A DNA stretch of 64,000 bases from Eupeodes corollae (lineage: Eukaryota > Arthropoda > Insecta > Diptera > Syrphidae): the NCBI RefSeq assembly GCF_945859685.1, contig NC_079148.1:25741946-25805945 (forward strand), in the 5' to 3' direction. This document shows positions 11,301 through 26,300 of this stretch, in pieces. The notes under the pieces were generated by a model, which saw nothing but the letters and a program-made list of their open reading frames with translations, had not been told where the DNA came from and made no database searches. A program made the position numbers and the translations under genes. Each line of letters starts with the position of its first letter. The stretch's first letter is position 1.

Positions 11301-14300
11301 ACCATCCTGAAATCGTCTTCTTGTCTAATTTAAAGAAAGTTTATATTAGTCAAGATGTTTGAAAAGAGATTTGAACAAAAAAAAAATTTATTGCAAATAA
11401 ACGTACTACATACACATATAGCTATTAGCAGCTACTGAAATTACTATGTTTATTATTGAATTACGCGTTTGGAAGCAATAAATATACAATAAATATGTAT
11501 GTACGATTATGTAAGGTATGTAATGTAAAAACTGCACAACATCAACATTGAAATTTAAGTTTTGATGGTTTAACATGGTTTTGGATATTTCACAACTATG
11601 GATTTCTTTTTAATTTTTTGAATTCAAATTTAAAAAAAAACAACTGAAAAAACTATCAACATCAATATAATGAAAACATCTAATATTTACGTAATAATTG
11701 AAAATGGAAATACATATGAGAGGGATATTAAATGAATTTTTGTTTCTTCAATAAATATTTATAGCCAATAAAAATGTTTAAATGCAGACTCAACAAGAAT
11801 GTAGGTAGGAAGCTCATGATGGATAAAAAAGTATGTTGTCCTTTTTGGGTACAAGGTATGAAAAGAACTTTTTTCTGTTAAAATGTAGAAAAGGTTAATG
11901 TATTATTTGGAATTTCTAGAAGTACTTGTAATTTGATTAACAACAAATTGCCTTCAGTCAGAATTTCGTTTGGCCGCAATTAAAGCATGTGGTCGTGGTG
12001 GGTTGTAAAAAAAGATTAATTTTTAATTTGCGCTTTCAAAGAATCACCGGTAATTCTATGAACTCAACAATTAAAAGAGAGGAAAAGAAATAAAACCTTT
12101 GAGCTAGTGAAAGTCTTTTTTGCTGACCCAAGAAGATAATTTCAAAGGAGAATGGGGAAACATATAAGTGAATTGATCTGCCTTGAAGATACAAAAAATT
12201 ATGTAGGTACTTACTATGGGCAATGGGGCTTTTGTTTAAAACCAATAGTTTACAATTTTGTGTTCATAATCAAGAATGATGCTCTTGAACTAACCTTTCC
12301 GAAGGTGCGTGTACCTTAATTGTGGATACATGACGCACAATTATTCTCATTTATTTAATTTACTTATCCGAGTTAAAAAAAAGTTAGATTCTCATGATTT
12401 TAAGCGAATTATTCGTCTATCACGATACTATTTGTTGTTACTGACATTTGATACCAAAGTTTATTTATTCTTAAATCTGTAGGTTTCATGAAAAATACTG
12501 CCATTTTAATTGTATTGCAATGGGCAGGTGCAGACATTATAAGGGACTTTATTTGCATTCAAACTTAATTTATTGAACGTACATTTTGACCAAGGCAACT
12601 ATTTAAGGCCCAACTATAATAGACTTAACCGAGCTTAAGCCAGCTTAAGAATATTATTTTGACATGTAGATACGTGAGCAAAATTGCATTATGGCTATCT
12701 GCAGTAATTTCGCAAACTTAAGTGAATTTTCGTTGGGTTTTTGACATAAGCTTTTGTTTGCTTATGCCTATTATAGTTGGGCCTTTAAGGAACGAACCAA
12801 TACGCAGCCTTATATGTCACTAGCCATAATAGATGTTCTGTTCAGTTTCGTCAACTTTCGCGCAATTACGCAAGAGCCATTTAAATGGCTCTAGCTTAAG
12901 CAAATGTCAAATTTGCTTAAGTTACTTGAATCCATTATAGTTACTTTTTGTTTTGACGATAACTTCTGATAACTTTTCGTTCAGTTTTGACATTAGCTTA
13001 CTTTCGGTTAAGTCTATTATAGTTGGGCCATTAGTGCTTTAAGTGTCATACATTTCAAACTTAGAATTTTACTTCACTAACTTCTACTTTCAGTGAATCG
13101 TACGAAAACTATCAACAAAAATTATTTTCTACAAAACACTCCTCAGGCAAGCTGACCATCACGATTTGTTTTTTGTATTGTAAAGAAATATTACTGATTT
13201 TCTTTTCTAATTTGACAAGCAACTCTTTTACACAAGACAGTAAATGGAATTGCGCTTTCAGTTGAATGAAAAAACATGATCAACTGTCAATTTGACATAA
13301 GAAACTTGACTTAATGGCTGCATTCAATCTCAGACAGATAGGGTATCCGGATACCTTTTTGTTAGTGTTTTAAGTGTAAAATAAAAGCTGATCAAAAACA
13401 GCTGAGATGTCAAAAAAGGAATCCAAAGGTATTCAGGAATTTCTAGGGTATGTAGGTATCTGACGGAACAGCTGATTCAACACATGGTTGGATCCTCACC
13501 GTTAATACAAATAAATCAAAAATCATGATCTTTAGAAATGGTACAGGTAGATTCGCAAGAAATAAAAAGTAGAAATGGGAAAATGTGAACTTAGAGGTGG
13601 TTAAGGAGAATAAGAATCTTGGAGTTACTATAGCACCAAAGCTTTCATTTAACCAACATCTCTTTGCAAAACTAATAGAATCGAAAAAAGCTATAAGTTG
13701 CAATATAAGTTCTTTGAAGCGGTGATGAGATCGATAATGTGCTACGCTGCCCAGGTGTGGGGATTTCTCTAATACGACCAAGTAGAAAAGCGTTTGAGAT
13801 ACTTCATCAAAAAAATATTCTGGCTTCCAGAAAACACTCCTAACTACATGCTACATCTGGAGACTAGACTTTCTCCGCTGAACATCTTTACACTAAAAAT
13901 GCATTATAACTACGTTTTGAAAGTTATGCCTCTGCCAAGTCATCGTCTACCCAGGATCATTGCACGGCATCTTCTTAACCGAAAATCGCAGTTTTTTAGA
14001 GTGGATGCTCCTAGAACAGTCACTTAACATTGAATTGCTAGAAAGTGGGACCGATACTTGGAACTGAAGCTTCGATACACTGCTCGCAAGGATTGAGGAA
14101 GACAATATCTGTAAGTTCACCGAGATGGCGGAACGAAGCAACACGCGGAGTACGTATGTGCAACGGTCTGCAGCACAACCTCCATGCCAGCAACTATTTT
14201 GATGACCGCTACACGTTAGAGACAATCTCTTCTATCTTTAAAACGAGAGGAGAGTTACTACATCTGAATTATTGTGCAGATGAAAACACAGAGTTTACCC

Positions 14301-17300
14301 TATGCAACCACAGGGTGAGAGAAGACGTACTGCACTTCGTAGCAATGTGCCCTATTCTTGCTGCAATGAAAAGAGGACACTGGGGAAAGAGCGTCTTAAC
14401 TTAAATGAAGTCAAAGGAATCCTAAATGGACAGGAGTGGAACGTGTAAGTTACGTCAAAACAGCGCTATAATACCAATACCAAACCCTGAATGAAGCTTT
14501 CTGAACGCACATGAAATCCACCCTACAAAAAAAAAAAATTATGACCAACTAATTTTGACTTCGAAGCTTAAATGCTTCTCTGCTTTTTGTAAACAGCTGA
14601 AAGTTGTTTTTATTTTTTGACAGCTATCTCAATACAGGTATCCCTCGTTCAACAAGGTATTTAAAAATTCACCTATCCAAGATATCCTATCCAACACGAG
14701 ATTGAACGCAGCCAATGCCTAGGAAGATTTTTCTTGACTAACTTTGCAGACAACTTTCTAACAAAGTTGCCTTAATTGGAAGACAATTTTTTGGCAGCTG
14801 GCCAATCAGATGCTAAAAACTTGCCTTACTTTCAAGTTCCTTATGTCGTCTGAACTTGCCCAATTACTTTTGCTCTAACTCTAATTGCAGTTACAGCTGC
14901 ACAAAAAATGACGTGCTAGATCTAAGCTTTCCAACGACATATATCTCTATTCCCGACACTCTGATTTTACTTGCGACATACACTTCGTGTCATATGAATA
15001 GAAACAAGCTTTTTTTCGGTATTTATTTGACCATATTTTTCAAACCCCTGGGTTTTTTGAAATGCCCAAATAAAGAATGAATAAGGTATGTATTAAGTTT
15101 ATATTGCAAACAAAAAAAGTGGATTAAGTTGATGAATCTAAAACCTTAGCAAAATCATCTGTTTTATAGTCAGATAAATTAGAAGAAGTTTAAATGTTGT
15201 ATGCACCTAACCTTTCGGACCCAAAGACATGTGGAAAAAAAACAATGAGAAAGAATCAAGAGAGCCACATCGTTTCAAAAAAGGCGTAATAGCTGCATCA
15301 AATTCAAGGCTTTCTATTAGGAAAATCAAGGCAGAAGCTGGGGTGCATGCTAGTAGATCCACTGTTGCTTGGTGGTACAAAAAGCAGCCAATATATGACA
15401 CCAAAAAATTAAGAAAAAAATACCAAAGAATGCTACACGCAAGAGGCAACGCCTTAGTTTTGCAACAAATCACAGTATTTGGAATCGAGCTTCGCATAGT
15501 CGTAGTCTTTTCCGATGAAAAAAAATTAATTTCGACGGACATGATGGATATAGCTGCTATTTTTATGATTTAGGAAAGGAAAAAATCTATCTTAAAAAAC
15601 GGCACAGCAATGAAGACCGTGTAATAGAATGGGTCGCAATCACCTATTACGGAACAGTGGGGCTTGATTTTCAAATCGATTCTGGAACTAACTTTTGCAC
15701 AGCTTTTGAGTTAATTGGTGGATAACGACGGTGGACTTTTGACAATATAATGCACCAATTACAACCACGCGGACAACAAAAACCTGGTTACAGAGGCAAA
15801 TGTGAACCTATTACCATGGCCCCCATATTCTCCTGACCTGAACATGATGAAATCGTGTGGGTATGGAAAGAGCGGATCCAGATTTTTAATCAGGGGGGGG
15901 GGGTCACGCTCTTAACATATAAAAACAAGTTTTTACTTACCGCTTAAAATGTTCTTTAACGAAGGCTAACACAATTCAAATAACATAATGTGCATCTTAA
16001 CATTAAATGTACACATTTCAAGAAGTAAAGTGACAACTTTAGTTATTAAATTATTTTACAACCCTATTGTTCAGCAAGGTATTGTCTAGCTATTGAATTT
16101 GGTAGACTTTTTTCATATGAAAGCATTCCAAGATACTAACAGTTTTCTAAATACGCCATATTATAGAGCAAAACATAATAGTTTAGAGGGTTTTTATAGC
16201 TTTCATGGAGAAATGTACGAAATTGTTTTGAAACTTTGCTTTCTTCCAAAAAAAATGTATTATTTTTTGTTACCATTTATTTTAATGCGAAAAACGCTAC
16301 AAAAATTCAAAAACCCAGGAAACTAGAAAGAATCTGATATCAAGAATTTTCTGTTTTTTTTTTTGACTTAGTTTTTTCGTCTTCATCTTAAAGGAGTCAA
16401 CACAATTTTATTATTGTAGAGAGAAAAATGTTTGGTTCTTGAATTTAAGGAAATAAGTGCAAAAAAATTCGAATTTACACCAAAAAATTTGTATTGGGGC
16501 TGATGATATCGTTTAGTATTAAAACATGAACAAACGACTTAAGCTAATCGGCTAAGTTTCAATCGGCACAGTGGTTTATGCTTTAAGGGCCAGGACAGAC
16601 AGACAGACAGATGGAATGGGGGACCCATTATTATATATATCTTATTGAAGGTTTCTTCTTAAAAACCTGAATCTTTGCTCTTTTTTCTTGGAAACAAATT
16701 TAATGAAAATAATTTAAAGCACTACTCAAGTTACAAATTTTTTAAATGTTTTTGACAACAAACTACTTTTTGGTGAATGTCGTTAAATTACTAACAAATC
16801 TTTACTTATACAACTTAACTGCAAAAGTTTTTTGGCTCATATGACCCCCCCCCCTGGATCGTCCATTGGTCAAAAATTGATGAATTGGTGCTAAGTTTTT
16901 GGAATAGGGCTGAATGTCAAATTCAATTTTCTATGTTATGTTCTTGGTACAGCCGTCAAGTAAAAGTGGTACTTTTTGCAACAAAGTTTAGAAAGTAAAA
17001 TACAAATTTTATTTTCATGTACAAAAATAAATAATTCAAAATATAATATGGGTCATATCCATTGACTCAATACGATTAGTTTTGAATTGAAAGGAATTCC
17101 TACAAAAATACAAACAAATTATCTCCCAGGGGGGGGGTCATGACCCCTGCGACTCCCCCCTCTGGATCCGCCATATAGGTATGGTTCTAAAGCAAAGTCA
17201 ACGCAGGAGGACGGCAATACCAAAAAACCGAATAGTTTATTGAAGCCATAAAATGGTCCTGGGCACAAATTTAGTTCAATTATCTGACAGCACTTTATGA

Positions 17301-20300
17301 ATCCATATACTACAGGTAATTGAACTAATTCAGAAATCAGGAGGCAGCACACTTTACTAAAAGTTATTTTAATCCACTCAATAAAACCAGCATTTACCTA
17401 AACCATAAAATTTTGTGTTATATTCTTTACTTTAAAGGGTCTACCAGGTAAATTTAGATCTTGTCCTTTTCCATGTGACACAAAAAAACCAGGTACTTTT
17501 TATAACCTTCTTCGGAAAAACCACCATAAAACTTGTATTTGTCAACTCAATCCAATATATTTTTTGCAATACAAACTTAATTCTACTATTAGGTTATTCT
17601 AAAAAATCTAAGGATTTACTAAATCTCTCCAAATAAAAAAACGAAAAAAGCTTGTCTTTATTAATGTGACACGAAGTGTTTAGGAACTATATGCCAAGTA
17701 TTGCATTCTTAAATAATGGATCCCGCGTTTCGTTAGTCTGTCCTCGGCCCTACAGCCCAAACTATTAGGTCGATTGAGTTCGAAGTTAGAAATTTAGGTT
17801 TTAAAACTAAAAGTTACAGTAGGCTACATACAAATTTGTTGCACAAAAATCGTAAATTTGAATTTTCTCAAAAACGAACCGATAGATTTTTATTAAATTT
17901 CCTGTTATTTGGTTTTCAAGTTGAGTTATTTCAATAAAAAAATATTTTTTTAAATTGCTCCAAAAGTCTACCGTTTATAGAACGGTTATTTTGTTTAATT
18001 TTTTTTAAGAACTAATGAACCGACAATCGTCTTATAAACTTATTTTCCAGGTAAATTTTAAAATGTAACTACTATTTCTAAATAGAGTCTTAGGATATGT
18101 AACAAATTAGCTGTTGTGCCTCACCTTACCTTACCTTACTACCATTACAACCCCTAGCTACAAGCACTAAAGGCTGATCCTGGCAGCAGGAAGGTGAGGG
18201 TGTCCAGGGAACGGCAACTTGGCATGCTTGCGAAAAGCACGAGCTAGATCATCGGAGGGGGTGTTCTTGCTACCGCTGTTCTGGACGGTGTTACGTCTTC
18301 ATGCCTTAACAAAATTCGAGAAAGGAGAATGATGGATATCCGAAATGTCCAGCTATATGAGGGGGAGTGATCTCTATAGAGGGGTAAGGGTCGATGATGG
18401 TACTGACCGTCGGAGGATTTTCCCGCCCGTGTATCTAGAAGATATCACCTTGACTACTGCAGATACAAGAGCAAGTTCGTGCTACCTAGTCGCGCACTTT
18501 AATTGTTTGGTTATTGTTAGAAGGTGCGAATACAAATACAGTTCTGTAACAATAATCGAATTCTTAAATAACAATAAAACAATGATATTATCGGTTTAAA
18601 GATTAGACTCAACGTGACACATTTTGACCTCTTGAAGACAAGCCATATTTAATTGAGTTGTCGTCAATTATAGAATAAAAAATGTGCATTTTGAAGCCCT
18701 TTTTAAGAGCAATATGAACGTTATATATCTCAAACTTATTATCTCAAATATTAAGTCGGAAAATAACAATAAGCTGTAGGGTATATGGAGCTTTGTTAAT
18801 TAGTATTTACAATATATATTATCTAGGCATTCTGAAAACTTTAGTCATTACACATGTTTTCTTGACACCGGCTTGTGATATAAAAATAAAAAAGATGCAT
18901 TTATTTAAATAAAGTATTCATGATAAAGTGTAAACAGTTGAAAATAAATAAATATATTTGCACTTAAATAGAAATTTCATCTTCAATTCCTCTGAATTGT
19001 ATTGATTGTATAAGCGTATCTATTTCTTAGAACAACAGACCTTTCATATCATATTATGACTATAAACAGTTAAGCCCGGGTAAGTGGCTTAACTTTATTG
19101 CCCCTTTTTGGTAGCCATTTCTCCTTGTTAAGAGGTATACAAAAAAAAATCAGGTCATTTTAAGTCAAAAAAATGTTTTATCCCTTTTCAGCTGAATATA
19201 CCTAAATATAAAGTTAAAAGATTTTACAGGTAAAATTCATTAAGAGTGTACGTAAGTAAATAAAAGGGAAATAAGCCGAGGAATGCATTTAAGCATAACT
19301 GAGTTTTGTATGTTTTTGTTCTCAAACTACAACAAGAAAGTGGTAGGCGTTTATTCCTGGTTTGACTGTTAATAGATACTGGAATAGGTCTTACATTGTA
19401 TATTAAAACATTTTTAAATACAAAACACTTCAAATTCCTTGTAACCAGATGAGACTTTGAATTAAGTAAAATTTGCAAGGATTTGAACGTGACTAAGAAT
19501 GTTTGTAGTGCATTATAATTTTAAAAGCTTTACATTTTTAAAATAAATAAAATAAAATGTTTAAATCCTATTTTCTCAATCTTCAATTAGTAAATTTTGG
19601 TTCGAGATATAAAAAATAGATTTGTTTGGGCCCAAAAGAACTCGATTGTACTCAGTTCGTTGTAGATTTTAAATTATTATGAATGTATTTAATGCATCAA
19701 GTATTTAATTTAAAACTATTTCCATATTTTAAAAAGTATTATTTCTTAAGATTAAGTAAATATTTATGTAAATTATTCATTTATTGTTTTTTCGCACAAA
19801 CAATGGAATACTTATTTGAAGTATTAAGATGTCCTAAATTCGAATCTCAACTTTAACCTTCCGACCATATATAAAATATACATACACAACAACAGGGGTA
19901 GCATAACACCCCAGCCAGGAATAAATAAAAAAAAAACTTTAAAGGACAACATAAAATTTTTATTCAAACACAACCATTCATATACTTTATTAAAAACATA
20001 CAAATCTTAATTCATAAAAAAATAAATATTTTTACAAAAAAACTGTAGAAAGGAAAATGAAGCAAAATCAAAATTACAGTTCGAATAAAAATGCCTGGGG
20101 TGTTATAGCACCCCCGTTGTGGTCGGAAAGTTAAATTTGTCTATTACATTAGGCTTTTAAAACATGTCCTTTAAAAATGCTAAAAACAACCAAAAACGGC
20201 GTTTTTAAGCCTAAGTTAAAACTCAAAATATCTCTTAACAATAAACTGTAGTAACATTTTCAAAAGTACACATCTTTCTTTTTTAGACACAATTTAGAGT

Positions 20301-23300
20301 ATTTTACTGTCTTAATTAGTTTCTGAAAATTCTTATTAGTTATGATTATGAGTCTTAAAAATGTATATGAAGTTTCGAGAAAACCTTGAATTTGATATTT
20401 TAATATAGTTTTGGAAAACCCGTTCGGGGTTTAATTGTTAGTGCGGATTTCAAATGAAAACTCTAATTTTAACTTTTTGCTTAAGTTCTACAAAATACAC
20501 GTTTTTAACATTATTAACTTCCCATAGGAAGTTATTGTAATGGCTCCGATTTGTCAAATTGAAAATTTTGACATTTCTCGACGTTTCAAGGTCCCTAGAG
20601 TCGAAATAAAAGATTTTTAGAAAGATGTCTGTGCGTGCGGGTGTACGTACGTTCGTACGTCCGTACGTTCGCGACGTTTTTTTCATCGTCCATAGCTCAA
20701 GAACCAGAAGAGATATCGACTTCAAATAAATTTTGCTATACAAATAATAATGCAGAAAGGACTCTCAAGAAAATTGCGTGGGTGGTTTTTTTACCATAGC
20801 AGTTTGAAAAAAAGGTGAACATTTTGGTTAACCCTAAATATCTTACGAACCAAAAACGCTAGAGACTTGAATTAAATTTTATATAATAAACTGTAATGTG
20901 ATAAAAAACAAGTATATTTTTTTGGAAAAATTCCATTTAACGGTTTTTTTTATAATTCGAGAAAACTGAAAAAAAAATTTGTCACCTCCAAAATTTTAAG
21001 ACTAAAATATGATTTCATCTCCAAACAATTTTTTGCAACGAAAAATAGTGTTTTTGACATCTCATAAAATGTTGAGAAAAATCGAATTGACAGTTTTTTT
21101 ACAAAAAATGAAAACATTAAAAAAAAATTAATAAAAGTTGGTAAAAATTGATTTTCGACTCAAATATCTTTTCAAAACTTTGAAATATTGGCTTCAAACT
21201 TATTTTATTTCACAGAAAATGTTGTTTTCGATATTCAGTAATTTTTATATAAAAATCCAATAGTCCGTTTTTTCATAAAAAATAAAATCCACAAAAAATA
21301 GTACGAAAATTTGGTAAAAATTGATGCGAGTACATATAGACAAACTTTTAAGCAAGACAAATCGACAGACTGGATGGGAAGTTATCAGTGTGGGTCGCAT
21401 CCCACCCTCTTTTTTTTATAATTATTGAACACTAAAAGGGTTTTGTATACCTTTAATATGCCAAAGACACAGGAAAATAGGAAAGTGTTGGATATGAGGT
21501 GTCAATGTACATTGATTTTGAATTCTTGAACATTGCAATGACAAGGAAAGATAGAGCGTGGCAAGGCATTCCACATTCGCGTAGTACGGCTAAAAAATAA
21601 ATCTCTGTACTTAATAGTACGGCCGAAGTTAGGCTCAAAGGTAAAGTGATGGGCATTACTAGAAGCGCGGGTATTACGCTAAATTGTTTGAGGGGAGGAA
21701 TGAAACTGGCTATTTCACTAGAGCATAGTCCATTAAAATAACGTTAAAAACGTGAGACAAAAAACTTTTCGTCGATGTTCGAGTGACGTATGTAAACAGT
21801 TGATGATGTTAATGTCACCAAACATTGTAAAAGTTTTTCTTTGAATACTGTCCAAGAGGCTTAAATAAGTTACTGGAGCACCAGCCCAAAAATGAGAGTT
21901 ATATTCATGTTTCAGACGTATGTATATAGGTTTTGAAGATTGTAGCCCAGGAGGGGAGACAAATTTCTTCCATCTTCTCAGAAAACCTAGACATCTTGTG
22001 GCAATTTTGGCGACATCGCGGATGTGATCTCTCCACAAAAGGTGGTTGCTGATGCAAATACCGAGGATGTCGATATTTTCAGATTTCGTTGATGCATCAT
22101 GAAATGCAAAATGAACAAAATAGGCGCTTTGACAAATTTGTTTAAATTCAAAATAAATTGACTACATTAATAGGATGTCTGCTTTGAATACAATTTTTTT
22201 AAATGTTTAAATTAAATAAAAAATAATTAAACACGAAACATTTTTTTTGGAAAAAAACAAAACACCCTAATGCACTACATTTTCAAGCTTATTTCTTTAA
22301 ATTTGTATCACGACATCAACAATACAATAAAATTTGTATTTGTTTTAAAAATAAATTGAAGGGAGAAAATTTTGTTTACGTTAGCATTTCTCATTCTAAA
22401 ATTTCGAACTACAATTTCACACTACAATAGTATGTGCATGTCAGCAAAATCAGTAAATGAATTTTTATTTTCAAAGCCAAGGCCATGATCACAAGTTTCA
22501 ACAAAGTAATTTGCAATCAAATAAATTGTGGGAGAGTTTGTTACCAACAAAAATCATATTACAATATTTGTTTTTTTTTTCACTTTCATTGAGCGAACCG
22601 ATTAAAGCATAATTTTTATCTTAACCACTTTTAGAAATCGGCTCAGAAAAAATTAAGATAACAAAAATGTAACCGTCACACTAATGCACACAAATAGTAA
22701 ATATACCGTGGGAAATTATGAAGCCATTATGTTTTTATTATTGTGGTTATTCTGATTATGAAACACAATAGTTAAGGGAATGTCTAATATTATGTTTATA
22801 AACAAAAACAAACTTTAACTTTCATCATACAAAATTTGAAAAAAAAAACACAACTGTTGAGATAGTAACAGAATCTACAAAGGCATTATTTTTGTCAAAT
22901 GCTCTACTAATATTTCTGAATCGAAGTGTTATTAATCAAAAATTAAATGTTTGCGATACATCACATAAAACACAATAAATACAAAATTGGAGAGATTAAT
23001 GAACACATTTATAAATTATAACCACTCTTTATCACCTTGCAGCCATCCATTTTATAAACAAATACAAAAATTAAAGATAACAAAATATTGCAAATTAATT
23101 TGATTAAATGACTTAAATCAATAAATCAAGGAAAACTATAATATTATTTAAGTGAGAACTTAAACAAAACATTTCTGATCTTAAATGTATCAACAAAATA
23201 ACACAAAGCCGTCAAAGTGCAACTGATGCTTTTAAGATTATAGGAAACTTTTTACACATACTCGGTGCAAGAAACTCAGATTTGTGTAAATATTATTTAT

Positions 23301-26300
23301 TTATTATTCGGCACGACACGACCGACAGTACCAACAACAAATAGCTGGGATCGTAAATTTATAGCATCATATAGTGCTAAACAATTTTTTCATAAGAAAT
23401 TAAATCACAGGCGGTTATGACGAAGTTTTGGTTTTTCCTTAAAAAAAAAAATATTCTACTAAATACACATTTTTGTATAAAATCAGTGTAATAAAATTCT
23501 AAATATAATTGCAGTTTATTGGAACACATAAGTTTTTAGTTTGACATTTTCACCGCACGAGGTCATTGTAATGTAATTTAAGATCACTTACGAAATACGA
23601 AAAAGTTTCAATAGCTTCGCGAATGAAGTCTCTACATTTATTAAACATGCTTTTGAATTGAGAGCAAATAAAATAAATTTTACTACCGGAAGAGATCACT
23701 TATTTGAAACTCTCCGTCTCTAGCTATCGGTGGTGAATGACTGAGTAAGAAAGTTGAGCTGTAGACGCGATAAAAAGTACCTATACCAACCACAGAAGTG
23801 ACGCATACGAGAAATTATTAACATGAATGCGGCATCGCTTCTTGTTGGCAGTGGATAAAGAATCTAAATTTATCTTGATTTTTTATTTTTGTTCTTCATT
23901 GTTATTATTTATTTTGTTGTGATCTTCAGGAGAAGCGCACACGAAGTAAAAGTGAGAACTATTTTTTTGTTTTTTCTCCTATTTTCAACATATGTTTTTT
24001 AAAGAAGATTTTGAGTTAATCTACATGTGGGAAGTAATTATTGTGTACTTTATCTTTTACCCACTCAATATTGAATCAATTATGAACAATCGATTCTTCT
24101 TGATCGTTTTATGAGAAGAGATAATAAGCTACATGAAGAAAGTTATCATTGAAGGCCTTGAAGAATGTATTTTTAGAATTATTCACCAACACTAAACTAT
24201 ATGGACTCTTTAGACTCAAGTGTAAAATACCATCGTGTACTGGGCTCGGGGCTAGTAAAAAAGAAGACTATTTAATTGAATTGCATATTTGTATCGAGAA
24301 TATGAATTTAATACGAAAACAATACAAACTGATTTAAATTTTTGACTTGGCAAGTATTTAATATTCATAAACAGAAAGCAACAGACAACTTTTAGGACAC
24401 CGAATAATAAAAATGCCAACTACAAATGTTAAAGCATTAGAATGTATTCTGTTTTATTTTTCGTTTTGTGATTTTTGGCGAGAGTGCAGATTTTTGTATC
24501 TAAAATCAGTTGATTTATAAAACGAATTGGAAATTTTATAACCGACGAAGCGCGATATAAACACCAATTTTATTAACAACAACTTCCATCAGGGGAAATT
24601 TAATTATGCCTTATATTTATTAAGTAATACAGATTTGCATGTTTATTTACAAAATTTAGTGAGAAGCCTTGCAGAAAGCGAATTCTTAACCGATTTCAAA
24701 TGATACAGTGATAAAATATTGTGGGTGTACAACACGTCGGCTTTATGAACAGAGTCGACTTAAATACACCGGCCGGCTTGAGTACGAAACTGGTTTTAAA
24801 ACAATATAACTTATATCTTAAAATTTAAATCTTGAATGCTTAAAGTCAAACACAGTATGTTAATAAAAAAACCGTTAACAAAAATACTGGTACAAGTAAA
24901 ATAATATAAACTGAATAAATAAGTATATATAATTAACTGATTAACAATTTAAATTTATAAAGGTTGGAGACAAATTTATATGTAGTAATTTGCTGACCCC
25001 AACAAATAAAGACTACGAGCATAACAAACATCACACAATAAAATGAAGAATCAGTTAGTGCAGCCAACAGCTACTCCAACTGGCTTAAGAAAATTATGAG
25101 CTGCTTTTAGATTGAAGATATCAAGAGATATGACTTAATACTTATCAAATGGTTAAGGTGATAATAAGTGATCTTTTAACAGAAGTCTAGTTATTAAATA
25201 CTTTATACTATTGTTGATGGAGCTAATGATTTTGATGATTTGTGCCAATTTATCGTGAACTTAAAGAACGACAATACATTAAAAAAAGCCTAACAATTAA
25301 ATTCAAAAAATTTCAAATGCTATACAATGAAATTATTTAGGCCAAAAATATATAAATATGTGGACAAATGAAAATGATTACATGATATGGGAAACATCAA
25401 CAAGTCGATTTAAGTACAAAACTAAACGTATACTATTTTAACTTTATTATAGTAACAGAATCTCTTCAGATATTTTGAATTGCAGGGAGATATTATATTG
25501 AAAACGTATGCAAATAAAAAATATATTTATTGAAAAGCTCAAAAACAAGATTATACTCTACGCAATGAAAAGCAATGTTTTTTTCGGATGGAGAAATGTA
25601 AGGGATGACCCTTTTACCAGTTGTTTGTAAATAAAGTGTGGTTACATTTTAAGGGCTGATGTTGAAAGTGAACCACACTTAAACGTTAAGTTTTTTTCTG
25701 CATTTCATTTGACATTTCTCAATTTCAGACTAAATCAATGGGCAGGTTCAGACAACATAAGGGACTTCATTTGCAGTCAGCAGTCAACTTCATTCTTTGA
25801 ACGTAAATTTTGACCAAGTTTTGCAAGTGTAGTGAATTTCAGAATTTCAGAACTTTACTTTACTTCCAGTTCATAGTACAAAAACTACCAAAATCATTAT
25901 TGTCTACAAAACACTCCTCAGATTAGCTACAAGTCCATCACTATTTGTATTTTGTATTTTAAAGATATATCACTTATACTTATTTCTTTTACGAATTTAC
26001 AAGGAACCTTTTTACAGAAAACATTTAATGAAGTTGTGCAGAAAATAAATAAATCATAGAGTAATAAAGTTCGGCTTTTAGTTGAATAAAAAAACATAAT
26101 CAATTGTCATTTTGATATAAGTTGACTTGTCTTGATAGTTAGGGAGACTGCAGAGAATAATGCAATAAAGTTGCCTTAATTGGAAGTCATTTTTTTGGCA
26201 GCTGGCCAATCAGATGCTAGAAACTTGCCTTACTTTCAAGTCTCTTTAGTTCTCCGAACCTGTCCAATTTGAACCATAGACACACAATTCAGCAACGCAT

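Larger units (their letters stand above)
12521..14863 (+). mobile_element. Inverted-repeat element 'A' (TGGGCAGGTTCAGAC ends), copy split by nested insertions
   Basis: The left end TGGGCAGGTGCAGAC..TTATAAGGGACTT pairs with the right end, whose complement reads TTGGGCAAGTTCAGACGACA. Intact relatives of about 0.5 kb lie at 25739-26266 and 31315-31790. This copy is 2.3 kb only because other elements sit inside it (12607-13029 and 13316-14713). No transposase is encoded. This is a MITE-like element of unassigned superfamily. Confidence 0.8.

Noticed and set aside
18110..18600. Less AT-rich stretch with an 84-codon frame
   Set aside because: Looks like transposon material, but no protein or terminal structure could be recognised.
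20450..20743. 97-codon minus-strand frame also found at 31788-32030
   Set aside because: It recurs only because the noncoding repeat recurs. The Arg/Thr-rich stretch is the ACGT tract read as protein.
23560..23935. Less AT-rich block as an alternative anoctamin promoter or first exon
   Set aside because: No start codon with a donor of the right phase could be defended.
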